From NCBI GenBank assembly GCA_030834125.1, contig JAURFW010000006.1, forward strand, positions 1 through 64,000: a stretch of DNA of 64,000 nucleotides, written 5' to 3'. The position numbers and the translations under genes were made by a program. Origin of the DNA: Bacteroidota bacterium. GTDB lineage: Bacteria > Bacteroidota > Bacteroidia > NS11-12g > UBA955. This document shows, in pieces, positions 58,001 to 64,000 of this stretch; positions within the stretch are counted from its first letter, which is position 1; the number at the start of each line of letters is the position of its first letter. The notes under the pieces are model-generated. The model made no database searches and had not been told where the DNA came from. It saw only the letters and a list, made by a program, of their open reading frames with translations.

Positions 58001-61000
58001 ATGATTCAGATCAGTGTTTCAAGAACCAACAATTTAATTATTCTTCTGCTTCTTCTAGCTCAGGGTCTGGAGCAAGTATAGAATATTATAATTGGATATT
58101 ACCGTCAAATGCTAGTATAACCTCTGCAAATAGTTCTTCAATTTCAAACGTTAGTTATTCTACTAATGGATCAAAAACAACTCAATTGATTATTCGTGAT
58201 GATCATGGCTGTTATGATACTTCTGAAATTAATGTTGAGGTATTCGCTAACCCTGTTACAAACTTTACTTCGAATAAAATCAACCAATGTTTAGATAGTA
58301 ATTTATTTAATTTTTCTTCACAAATAACTAAACCAAGTGGCAGTGGAATTATTCTTTATTCATGGACATTTGATGATTCTGTGAGTCAATCAATTTCAAC
58401 TGCTAAGAATCCTTCAAATATTATTTTCTCAGATACAGGATCAAAAAATGTTAGGTTAATTGTTCAGGATTCTAATTCGTGTTATGACACAATAACTAAG
58501 CAAGTTAGAGTCTTAGGCCTTCCACATGCAGAATGGTCGGTAGATTCTAGCTGGTTGTGTTTGAGAGGAAATGAGTTTAATTTTAACAAATCTAAATCAA
58601 CTGGTGTTTCAGGTAATAGTATCACCTTATATAGATGGTCTTTTGGAGCAAACTCTACACCATCTAGCGGCTCAGGTAGTTCAGTTCAACAGGTAAACTA
58701 TTCAACTGCTGGAACTAAAACAATTACACTAACGGTATTAGATGATAATGGTTGTCAAGACACATTCACATCATTCATTGAAGTTCGTCAGCATCCTAAT
58801 GCAGAGTTAACAATAAGTTCAACTCAAGATACCCAGTGTTTACGTGGTAACAGTACTCAATTTGTTTCAACGGGAACTAGTGCATCTAGCGGGGCCTCAA
58901 GTATTAGCAGTTATTCTTGGGATTTTGATTTAAATAATAGTCCTAAAACTGCCAATCCCAGTAGTTCAACTTCTAACTCTACATCAATTTCAGTAATCTA
59001 CCAATCTGTCGGAACAAAAAATGCACGATTAATAATTAAAGATAATAATGGTTGTTACGATACCGCATTACAAACCATTGAAATATTGGAACATCCAATG
59101 GCAAAATGGGTTACAACCGATGATAGACAATGTCTTAATGACAACAGTTTTACATTTAATACTACTGGTAGTAGTTCTTCAACTTCTTCAAGCGTAAAGA
59201 ATTATTCCTGGACCTTTGGGAATAATGCTTCTCCTGCAAACACTACATCCACAAATAATGCAATTTCCGGGGTAACCTACAGTAATTATGGTGTCAAGAA
59301 TATTAGATTAGTTGTACTTGATATAAACGGATGCACCGATACATTTACCAATACGGTGGAAGTTTATGACAATCCAATCTCGAGAATTGTTACACCAATA
59401 AATATACAATGTAATGTAGGTCACACATTTGACTTTATTGCAACAAATTCAACTGCGGGTAATGGACAAAAAATTAGTGGATATAAATGGAACTTCGGAT
59501 CAGGGTCAAACAGTAATTCAACAATTACGGATACGGTTACAAACGTAACATTCAGTTCAACTGGGAAGAAAACGATATTGTTAACAGTAACTGATACTAC
59601 GGGTTGTTCTGATACTAGTTCAGTATTGGTGGAAGTAAAGAAAAACCCTAGTGCTAATTGGACTGTAAATAATGATACTCAATGTTTAGTCGGAAATTCA
59701 TTCAATTTCAGTACGTCAAACTCGGTAGCAATTTCTACATTTACTAAATTTACTTGGGATTTTGGAGGAGCAATTAGTAATTCACAACAAAATGCAATTA
59801 ATCCATCAGGAATTAAATATGCATCAGCAGGAGTTAAGAATATTAGGTTAATTGTAGAAGATAAAAATGCTTGTACAGATACTTTTGAATCTAGAATTTG
59901 GGTTTTGCCTAATCCTGAAGCATTAATTTCTTCTATTAATCCAGATTCTAGTTGTTTAAGAGGAAATAGTTGGAACTTTAATGGTACCACATCCACGTCA
60001 AATAGCGGTTTAGGAATAAATAGTTACTCATGGGATTTATCTGTTTCAGTATCGTCTTCAATCGCCTCTTCCAGCTCTCCAACAAATATCAAGTATTCAA
60101 CTTCGGGAATTAAGGATATAAAATTAATAGTCAGAGATGTTAATGGATGTTATGACACAACTTCTACTGCGATAAAAATTAATGCTCATCCAATTGCAAA
60201 AATTGTTGTTAATACTGCAGACCAATGTCAAAGAGGACATTCATTTAATTTTTCTTCTGGAACGAGTGTTAAAGCAACCACAAGTATCACGAAGTATGAA
60301 TGGGATCTTGGAAATGGAGCACAACAAACAGCTACAAGCGGAAGTAGTCAATCAAATATTTCATACAGTTCAACAGGAAGTAGAGAAATTCGTGTAGTTG
60401 CCTTTGATGCTAATGGTTGTACCGACACGATTAAGAAAACTATAACTGTATTGGAGCATCCAATTGCTGTTGCAAACGTAGATGATGATGATCAGTGTTT
60501 AACAGGCAATGCGTTCAGATTTAATGCTGATTCATCTGATGCTGTTTCGGGATCTACCTTAAATAATTATAAATGGACTTTCCATTCATCAGCAACACAA
60601 ACATCGTCTATCGGAAATTCTGTTGTTAGCGGAGTTACATATAAAACAATTGGAACTAAGGGTAATCAGTTAATAGTATTCGATGCAAATGGATGTTCAG
60701 ATACCACAACTATTGATGTAGATGTGCGTGATATGCCAATAGCAGGTATTGATATTTTAGACAGTATTCAGTGTTTTGCAAGTAACGACTTTGACTTTGC
60801 TTCAACATCAATTGCTGGCAACAATTCAAGTATTGTTAAATATGAATGGAAGTTCGATTTAGATAATAACGAATATTATGCAAATAGCAATTCTCGGTCG
60901 GGAAGCAATATTTATGGAGTAAACTATGACAGTACTGGTTTATTCAAACTGAGGTTAATTGTTACAAATAACCACGGATGTATTGATTCGGTTGATTCAA

Positions 61001-64000
61001 AGTTGTATGTTGAGGAAAACCCTACTGCAAGGATTGCAATTTTGAGTGCAGATACTCAATGTTTAACCGAGAATAATTATAATTTTAGTGGAATTTCATC
61101 CTCTGCTGCAACAGGGTCAAAGTTAATAAAGTATCAGTGGGATTTTGGAACTGGAGCTAACCCAAAAACAGGTACTGGTTCTCGTATTAATAATGTTCAT
61201 TACACAAATACAAATGCGGGTTTAAAGAATATAAAGCTTACAGTTACTGATACTAATGGGTGTGTTCATGATACAGTGGTTCAAGTTTTGGTTAAAGAAA
61301 ATCCAACTGCTATTGTAAGAATTAGCTCCAATGATAGCATGTGCTTGAGAGGAAATGAGTTTACATTTAATCATTCATCTAATGCATCGAGTGGATCATC
61401 CATATCTTCTGTGAAATGGGATTTTGGGAACCAGGCAACTCCCGCAACTTCAACATCAGATACCCAAAGTGTTTCATACCTTATCGCCGAGACAAAAAAT
61501 GTGAGGTTTATTGTTTACGATGCAAATGGTTGTACCGATACAAGTTTGTTAAATCCCGTAGTTAAAGCACACCCAACATCAGATATTCAAATTTCTGCTA
61601 TTGATGAGCAATGTCTACGCGGTAATAAGTTTACGTTTGATGGTACAGGAACAGTTGCATCAGTTACAAACAGCAGTATTACATCATATTCATGGTCTCT
61701 TGGCGGTGGTTTGAAGAATTCTGTAAATACAAGTAGTTCAAAAATTTCGAATGTAATTTATACTAGTGCTTCTAACAGAGATATAACGCTTATCGTTAAA
61801 GATGCGAATGGTTGTTATGATACACTTACAGAGAGAATTTCAGTAAAACCTCATCCTGTTGCAAGTTGGAATGTAAACGATAACGACCAATGTTTGAATT
61901 TCCAATCCTTCGATTTTACACAAACGGCTACAGCAACCAGTGGTTCTAAAATATCTTATTACCGTTGGGAATTTGATAATACTAGTTCACAGGGTACCAC
62001 TCAGGGGTCGAATTTAACTTCATTAAAAAATGTTGATTATACTACAATTGGTACTAAAACGGTTAAACTTATAGTAAGTGATTCAAATGGTTGTAAGGAC
62101 ACTTTTAGCAATGTAGTAGAAGTTCGTGACATACCAATTCCTAGAATTACTATGTCTCCAAATGGTTCAGATACAATGTGTTATGATGTAAATAGTTTCA
62201 CATTTAACTCATCAACAAGTAGCGCAGGAACCAATTCGAGTATTTCTTCAAGAAAATGGGATTTTGATTTAAATGGAAATCAATCAACTCCTGCTACATC
62301 AACTTCTTCTGGCAATTCCGTTACTTATGATACAGCTGGGACTTTCAGAGCTAGGCTTATAGTTAATAATACTTTTGGTTGTTCAGATACTGTATATAAA
62401 AATATTACAGTATTAGATAATCCGAAAGGGGATTGGACAACTCAATCTTTTACACAATGTTTAAATGAAAACATTTTTGATTTTAATACACAAAATACCA
62501 AATCTACTTTTGGTAGTTCTATCTTCAAATGGAGTTGGGATTTTGGAACGGGTGCCACATACAATTCAAATGAAGCATCTCAATCAAATCCAAAGAAAAT
62601 AAAATATACTGGAGCAGGAATCAAAGATGTAACTTTAATTATTACCGATGCGAATGGATGTACAGATACTTTAACAAAAAATATCCGCATCAGAAATAAT
62701 CCTGAAGCAATAATCAGTATGGCATCGTCATCTGATGATAGTCTTTGTTTAAGAGGTAATAGTTTTGATTTTGCTAATTCAAGTAAAGCAGCAGTTTCTT
62801 CACAAATCCAATCTTATGAATGGAATTTTGGAAATAATGTAACTCCAAGTACTTCAAGTGCACAAAATCCTAGTAATATTCGATATTCAACTACGGGAAA
62901 TAAATCAGTACGATTTGTTGTAAAAGATACCAATACATGTAATGATACAGCCTATTTAGTGATTAATGTAAAACCTCATCCAATCGCAAACATATATTTT
63001 AATGATTCGGTACAGTGTTTAAGAGGAAATGATTTTGAAATATATCCAAATATTACTTGGGCGACTTCTGCTAGAAGATTTATTTGGGATTCATTGGGAA
63101 GTTCGTCAATATCTAATACCCCAATTATTCGAACAACTGCAAATGCAGTTAAAACTTCATACACATCATTGGGTAAGCAATATGTAACATTTATTGCTGA
63201 AGATAAAAATGGATGTTTTGATACAATTACTCGCTCTTTGGAGATATTAGAACATCCGGTTGCTGCATGGACGGTTAATGATTCGAACCAATGTAAAAAA
63301 CAGAATGAATTTACATTTAATTCAACTTCAACTGGGGTAAATACTTTAACAACTTATTTGTGGAATTTTGGTAATGGAACCCAACCTAAAACCTCAAATA
63401 AACAGACGCCTAATTCTGTGATTTACGATACACTCGGATTCAATTGGGTTACATTAAGAGTACAAGATGCTAATGGCTGTTGGGATACTTTCCGAAATCA
63501 AATTGAAATAAAAGACAATCCGATCGCCAAAATCTCTATTAATCAGGACACTCAGTGCTTGCAAACTAATAGTTTCAATTTTGGTTCTTCGAATACTGGT
63601 GCAGGAAGTCAATCAACCATTAAAAATTATAATTGGATTTTTAGTGGTAGTAGCAATTATTCAAGTTCATCGGCGGACTCAATTACAGGTGTAAAATATT
63701 CTTCTTCGGGTAATTATAATGTTAAGTTAATAATTGAAAATGTGGATGGTTGTAAAGATACAATGGTTGAAACTATTGTAGTGGCTCCAAATCCTTATGC
63801 CGAATGGACCGTTAATCAAAATACCCAGTGTAAAAATGAAAATTTCTTCAACTTCCGTTCAACTAATTCGTTGGCAAATACAAATTCATCTATAGTAAGT
63901 TATAAGTGGAATTTTGGCACTAATTCAAACCCTTTGACATCAACTTCGGCAGATGTGGACAGTGTAAGATATTCATCATCGGGAAATAAAACTGTAACTT
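46090..64000 (+). CDS. Giant surface repeat protein, SBBP-type head then at least 57 PKD-like repeats (partial)
   Basis: Frame 1 is open from ATG 46090 to the last base, at least 5,970 residues. The ORF track lists nothing in this frame because no stop is reached. A signal peptide is present (SIAFLLMILFNVTFSEIQLFAQ); ATG 46114 (MGKSFLNG) is an alternative start. Residues about 40-250 form the head seen before SBBP repeats (FIENQGQYHNQDN, WDNIDVVFYSD, TVIDPDPTLIWGTFYGGSS). SBBP-type propeller strands run to about residue 750 (GNPVFCGWTTSSS, DAFVFKMKREGG). From 48,373 onward come repeats of about 92 residues with QC at the front and NGCxDT at the back. The C-terminus, where a type B sorting domain is expected, lies outside the window. 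It is likely a T9SS-exported fibre or adhesin served by the PorP/SprF and OmpA partners upstream. Confidence 0.9.
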   Translation, partial: MTKLLKRFMGKSFLNGYRSIAFLLMILFNVTFSEIQLFAQGFIENQGQYHNQDNLPVPHVKYVGRNNQGLQIQLRENGFSYELLGLKKAEKGEKNSTIDISRVDIDFLNSNENIEIISENGLLTQTNYYLTGRRIEGVSTFEKVIYKNVWDNIDVVFYSDQNSRNGFKYEFLLHPAALISNIQFKINGSNNWEINEDGDILTLHTDQGIVEDLLPYSYENSNEGIEIPIEIHWQKNGDVLDLTAENDIITKETVIDPDPTLIWGTFYGGSSSQEGTSVSIDSKGNPVFCGWTTSSSLATSGVYKTSYQGNTDAFVFKMKREGGTSGRIWMTYFGGANEDFVNSNDHDSSDNVYLTGVTSSDSLGYNSQTNYSVNFGYQDAFVARLTSTGKLDWFNYLGDTLNDIGLDIDVCGGLVHVVGYSEDAKRSGGAAPYLVPKSLGTSQGNSTYQGQEDAFYMQLDTNGSILKGFLFGGTSYDAFQSIYASKNNKIAILGATRSTSNISNISGSSKSSNSDADAMVVYIDTSATISWSRYYGGSGNENFYRDASGKDIAVKGGIVINSFGEVLITGTTYSSGIQQLSASSICHKTYLNDGSVTGVSDAYLGKFSNSGALQWSTYYGGKSSEIGRSIAIDDRNYVYIIGQTESENSSSVFGGAFTANNIIATKDALQAPSLIYGQEGFVAKFKDSGIRVWGTYIAGNKGEDLFDISRGLDGDLFIAGRTNSTSASNLPLRNSYQSSLTGSIDGYFLRLNYCKKFLVAKSNVPCVGDSLMLYSNIDSSKFQSVPNSYTVNWGFQFPSTYNVNWYKPNGLPLSQDQNTSIKVTSADTGKYKVIVENEFGCLDTAEVNVSKINELPNVQISTTNYCQWDTISFTGNSNKTLNTQYKWKGPGGWTATGKSVFRFPARKGVNDGEYILSTTDTNGCKNADTVNITFGPEVSVSSNSPVCPGSTITLTATGKNISNSTWSGPNSFADTGLAISINNASTVNEGNYTAIIEDLNGCKDTIITAVSLRSLDQINLNAPTRICVGQLLKITSNLTGSQGNTNASFLWTLPNNGRTTKRDSNILEFTNAVSADSGRYNLRVTDANGCFIDTHVNIAVEPLPSLSFNISSTPQCLKNNSITISQTISNSPTYYYKINGTTWTSQNPGTISFANAGTYPVKLIGVSQFGCKDSLTKNIVIHPMPNSQFSVNNDSQCKNNNNFIFTDQTTSQKKYSVKWIFGDGSTSTTKQTNTPHSYTLAGNYTVKLVTVTTDGCRDTSEKQINVKSVPEVQLTIDNSVLCYNNGSHVFNYDGSSSQKVLNIDSFYWDFGTNATPRYDSSSQPSVRYSQAGNYTAQLIIVDANGCKDTATISNTVKPDPEAKIFTSTVQLSQCLSANQFSLEADTTTGIDSILSYNWTLSTSLYSVISSRTTPALSSSKITVRFNNIGVYKATLLINDSNGCNDTSSVFLTVKGNPNASINVATTIPSTQCLNTNSFDFTSSITNNGLSTSGTYNWSFSGGNVGNYSDSAKPKKVSYSSIGTKKVTLIFTDSVNKCHDTDVINILVLGNPHALVTIDSSNNCFSGNEIIFESSSTSIDGIKSYQWNFDTTSSNQYGANPSSSNADSVSVSYSSFGIKSYRLIIQDSNSCTDTLRGQLRIKNNPVISGITINDTSQCLGTQSNTTSFNFTPSISWVKSASTYRWSFDSLNNPITSSKRYSALANPTAIKYNSSGSKIVLLIAQDQNGCTDTAVTTVNIYNNPVAIIGLAENDTQCFNNQVFNFSSNSTTSGSGNSITNYLWDFGSDTNFVTPSLTNNNIKVSFNKVQSHTVKLRVTDSRGCFHDTLTTIQILGNPVSIIQNILNDEQCLKGNSFSLEANSTGVSSGSLNSSGYTWIIDSINGTKLSSKTAGPHNVTYSATGKKIIGLVSADANGCVDTTWTSVTVLSHPDISQISKSTSSYCVNQNSISFSASSITWASTTAGSYSWKFNGATPSSSTSSNPSNIKFNSSGTKTVQLIVTDSNGCEDTSQTNVIIKPIPLISYTIDSSNQCVNNNSIIFTSNSTNSSGSSAGLTTNWNFGSSQGASISSSSSASVTNIYSNSGRKTARLVVFESGCSDTADVSVIIRDVPVFDSVKITSSDEQCLDLNKFSFQPNIVWVDGSNNHFWHLDSSNTTKTTNTPYSTSAIPANIVYSSSGTKQIYYIFTDLNGCSDTQNIQVKVFDNPTAVINSTNGVNQCFNQQSFSFNASNSTTASGSGPINSYNWSTSSSATISPNSSSNSVSVNYPNTGTYSLKLTITDSKGCKDDSTISITLKESPNSDFALSQNDTQCLSGNSFTFTATSVSNAGLNSSGYKWIVDSINNVTLSGTGAGPYNYSYSNAGDYIVGLVSTSSNGCKDTVWKRIVVLSNPSITASVTSSALQCLNGNNFSFSSNATNTNSYYWDFSWNNGTKTSTLANPSNISFSSSGVKSIGVIATSNNGCKDTALLNVTVTNSPNASFTIDSSLNCITNNEIDVLATSANGTGVSGSLTHQWNFYSSTTGANKSSSSKTRDTVSYSTTGSKRIKITTTDANGCTDTAIGFVRILGQPTLNSVSSNVSSQCIDSLGLKPNNFILSSSINWVSGGGSHYWVLDSVTSGSSSATPVSSSSSNPSVSYSTPGLKTIYYQYTDANGCFGSSSIQVRVHGLPTASISVNNNSQCLNNQNFVVDLTSTSVSSHDWTFASANNVQLTNSNTKAKVNYSSAGTYSGKIWIKDLNGCVDDSIFNLIVKKIPTADISSNPLKSCLRGNSFTLSNASSGVGTNTLNSTGYTWFIDSLNGLTYTGTGATTSSNKIISYTTTGTKTIGLAVTDQNGCKDTSWTSIEVLDHPVINSIASNANSSCLNSNSFNYTATVNWVSLNTNQRSYSWDKDYNSSLGHNQTSSNDTLSGIIYSSTGGKTIQLIVTDSNGCKDTAQKVVQVLPLPNASYSIDSSSNCLAYNQIVFTDNSTKATGSINNPNIKWSFYQSSTGSNINTSTSSNPSVKYSSVGQKAFELVAIDADNGCKDTISGVVRIKSMPIANVSLDTNELCLNGNSFNINPNFTWVIGSSSNYTWYFDSSNTGANKNTSTVLKPTVSYNQIGSKTVTLVYQDLNGCKDTNSISLNVWGHPTAIIDLNTNDSQCLQGNIFNFDASNSTPKTGASAVTSYYWFLDGNASSTDVTPAVFNSSNPDSVVYQSNGRKIATLVITDLNGCKDTLQDTVWINPKPYAQLNIDSISQCLKSNIFNFQANGSSSVTNSSIKTYSWSFGTDSRISDTSGILLDTLYGVTYSTSGEKVVNLTIEDINGCIDTFETKIEVFAHPTSVITVNSSQQCFENQLFTFNSSNSLGATSNSITGYSWNFGQNAKRNGTSITTSSQTSVSNIKFDSLGYDTVSLVVIDGNGCKDTSSQSIRLKPSPTAVWSANQYVQCLQGNSFDFDAINSQPVNGSTINKITWNFGSNSTPDSSSGVNPTGISYSTSGIKFITAYVYDINGCIGKFRDTVNVLNNPSASWSTVDTIQCISKNSFDFVSTSTSSALSKIVKYKWSFPSNANKTVDSTKDVYNIKFTDTGYQNVVLIVIDSLGCIDTFNKTVSILDNPRAVITVAPKSSQCLQGNSFTFSGSSSSSAGNSSVQGYDWSFGKNSSPASATNSAPSSVTYSDSGWKTISLIVSDVNGCADTTTKKVYISPKPEAIWVADVSDMCLWDHSFNFSSRGSKGVNGAAVSSYKWSFGAGSNTTSSTLDSVSGIKFNSIGKKTVTLTVTDQNGCEDTFTSTVLVKPHPIASFMVTNDSQCLQGNSYTFTSTSSQSTTNSTLTGFNWKFGNTSSPSTSSNANPSGIKYSSQGTKSVELIVTDDNGCTDTTTNTLLVRPKPFAIWTTADTNQCLSSNSFEFDASSSQPVGSSVIESITWDFGSNSGANYNTDSGKVVQVNYSTYGVKTINVTVLDTNGCIDTFLSTIEIFQMPNAVISVNDSDQCFKNQQFNYSSASSSSGSGASIEYYNWILPSNASITSANSSSISNVSYSTNGSKTTQLIIRDDHGCYDTSEINVEVFANPVTNFTSNKINQCLDSNLFNFSSQITKPSGSGIILYSWTFDDSVSQSISTAKNPSNIIFSDTGSKNVRLIVQDSNSCYDTITKQVRVLGLPHAEWSVDSSWLCLRGNEFNFNKSKSTGVSGNSITLYRWSFGANSTPSSGSGSSVQQVNYSTAGTKTITLTVLDDNGCQDTFTSFIEVRQHPNAELTISSTQDTQCLRGNSTQFVSTGTSASSGASSISSYSWDFDLNNSPKTANPSSSTSNSTSISVIYQSVGTKNARLIIKDNNGCYDTALQTIEILEHPMAKWVTTDDRQCLNDNSFTFNTTGSSSSTSSSVKNYSWTFGNNASPANTTSTNNAISGVTYSNYGVKNIRLVVLDINGCTDTFTNTVEVYDNPISRIVTPINIQCNVGHTFDFIATNSTAGNGQKISGYKWNFGSGSNSNSTITDTVTNVTFSSTGKKTILLTVTDTTGCSDTSSVLVEVKKNPSANWTVNNDTQCLVGNSFNFSTSNSVAISTFTKFTWDFGGAISNSQQNAINPSGIKYASAGVKNIRLIVEDKNACTDTFESRIWVLPNPEALISSINPDSSCLRGNSWNFNGTTSTSNSGLGINSYSWDLSVSVSSSIASSSSPTNIKYSTSGIKDIKLIVRDVNGCYDTTSTAIKINAHPIAKIVVNTADQCQRGHSFNFSSGTSVKATTSITKYEWDLGNGAQQTATSGSSQSNISYSSTGSREIRVVAFDANGCTDTIKKTITVLEHPIAVANVDDDDQCLTGNAFRFNADSSDAVSGSTLNNYKWTFHSSATQTSSIGNSVVSGVTYKTIGTKGNQLIVFDANGCSDTTTIDVDVRDMPIAGIDILDSIQCFASNDFDFASTSIAGNNSSIVKYEWKFDLDNNEYYANSNSRSGSNIYGVNYDSTGLFKLRLIVTNNHGCIDSVDSKLYVEENPTARIAILSADTQCLTENNYNFSGISSSAATGSKLIKYQWDFGTGANPKTGTGSRINNVHYTNTNAGLKNIKLTVTDTNGCVHDTVVQVLVKENPTAIVRISSNDSMCLRGNEFTFNHSSNASSGSSISSVKWDFGNQATPATSTSDTQSVSYLIAETKNVRFIVYDANGCTDTSLLNPVVKAHPTSDIQISAIDEQCLRGNKFTFDGTGTVASVTNSSITSYSWSLGGGLKNSVNTSSSKISNVIYTSASNRDITLIVKDANGCYDTLTERISVKPHPVASWNVNDNDQCLNFQSFDFTQTATATSGSKISYYRWEFDNTSSQGTTQGSNLTSLKNVDYTTIGTKTVKLIVSDSNGCKDTFSNVVEVRDIPIPRITMSPNGSDTMCYDVNSFTFNSSTSSAGTNSSISSRKWDFDLNGNQSTPATSTSSGNSVTYDTAGTFRARLIVNNTFGCSDTVYKNITVLDNPKGDWTTQSFTQCLNENIFDFNTQNTKSTFGSSIFKWSWDFGTGATYNSNEASQSNPKKIKYTGAGIKDVTLIITDANGCTDTLTKNIRIRNNPEAIISMASSSDDSLCLRGNSFDFANSSKAAVSSQIQSYEWNFGNNVTPSTSSAQNPSNIRYSTTGNKSVRFVVKDTNTCNDTAYLVINVKPHPIANIYFNDSVQCLRGNDFEIYPNITWATSARRFIWDSLGSSSISNTPIIRTTANAVKTSYTSLGKQYVTFIAEDKNGCFDTITRSLEILEHPVAAWTVNDSNQCKKQNEFTFNSTSTGVNTLTTYLWNFGNGTQPKTSNKQTPNSVIYDTLGFNWVTLRVQDANGCWDTFRNQIEIKDNPIAKISINQDTQCLQTNSFNFGSSNTGAGSQSTIKNYNWIFSGSSNYSSSSADSITGVKYSSSGNYNVKLIIENVDGCKDTMVETIVVAPNPYAEWTVNQNTQCKNENFFNFRSTNSLANTNSSIVSYKWNFGTNSNPLTSTSADVDSVRYSSSGNKTVT
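48373..64000 (+). repeat. Array of about 57 diverged PKD-like repeats in the giant gene
   Basis: I located the front Cys of 57 units, from about 48,385 to about 63,830, a mean spacing near 275 bases (roughly 240-300). The common plan is PxA, then QCLxGNxFxF, then YxWxFG, then YSxxGxKxVxLIVxDxNGCxDT. The first four units are shorter and more Ig-like (PVCPGSTITLTATG). Repeats are clearly related as protein but differ in DNA, so they are not recent copies. The array continues past the window end. Confidence 0.85.

Noticed and set aside
45938-64000. Many ORFs of 60-120 residues on the minus strand and in frame 2 (e.g. 48681-49046, 55590-55871, 59679-59996, 50759-50956)
   Set aside because: They lie fully inside the giant frame-1 gene, recur at the same phase of each repeat and have the composition of a shadow frame.
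48373-64000. Regular repeats considered as CRISPR or non-coding satellite
   Set aside because: Units are about 275 bases, differ in DNA sequence and keep one open frame with conserved residues, so they are protein repeats.

Overview
The window is chromosomal DNA from a low-GC member of the Bacteroidota. The evidence is type IX secretion (T9SS) sorting domains of types A and B, several PorP/SprF-family proteins, a PorE-like lipoprotein, SprB repeats, a TonB-type outer-membrane receptor, and promoters of the TTTG / TAnnTTTG kind used by this phylum. A gliding or surface-attached flavobacterium-like organism is likely, but I cannot name a family or genus.

Left part (1-15,400) is mixed housekeeping and envelope DNA. 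It holds the tail of an unknown gene, a small coiled-coil protein, a decayed subtilisin-like protease with two frameshifts, a large AsmA-family protein, a small four-helix membrane protein, an HtrA/Deg protease and KDO-8-phosphate synthase (kdsA). On the minus strand follow a PorE-like T9SS lipoprotein, a protein that is only signal peptide plus sorting domain, and an M1 aminopeptidase. A tRNA-Asp with a clear promoter and terminator and two small secreted proteins close this part.

Middle part (15,490-30,412): a tight four-gene operon (15,491-19,663) encodes a flavin reductase / 2Fe-2S / pentaheme cytochrome c fusion, an outer-membrane porin-like barrel, a monoheme c-type protein and a His-rich membrane protein. 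Together they look like an electron-transfer route from NAD(P)H to the periplasm or outer membrane. Next comes a secreted catalase-peroxidase (katG) divergent from oxyR over a perfect 9-9-9 palindrome, a lipocalin-like lipoprotein, a photolyase of the (6-4)/FeS-BCP family that lacks all four expected cluster cysteines, a TonB-receptor-like barrel, a DUF3078 protein and a PorP/SprF protein.

Right part (30,462-64,000) is a T9SS adhesin locus. One tight operon encodes a 2,190-residue PKD-repeat protein, a 2,007-residue SprB/HYR-like/calcium-repeat protein, a PorP/SprF partner and an OmpA-family partner. A separate promoter then precedes a giant open frame that starts at 46,090 and is still open at the window end (at least 5,970 residues, about 57 repeats of roughly 92 residues). 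The likely joint role is building very long cell-surface fibres that are exported and anchored through PorP/SprF and OmpA-like partners.
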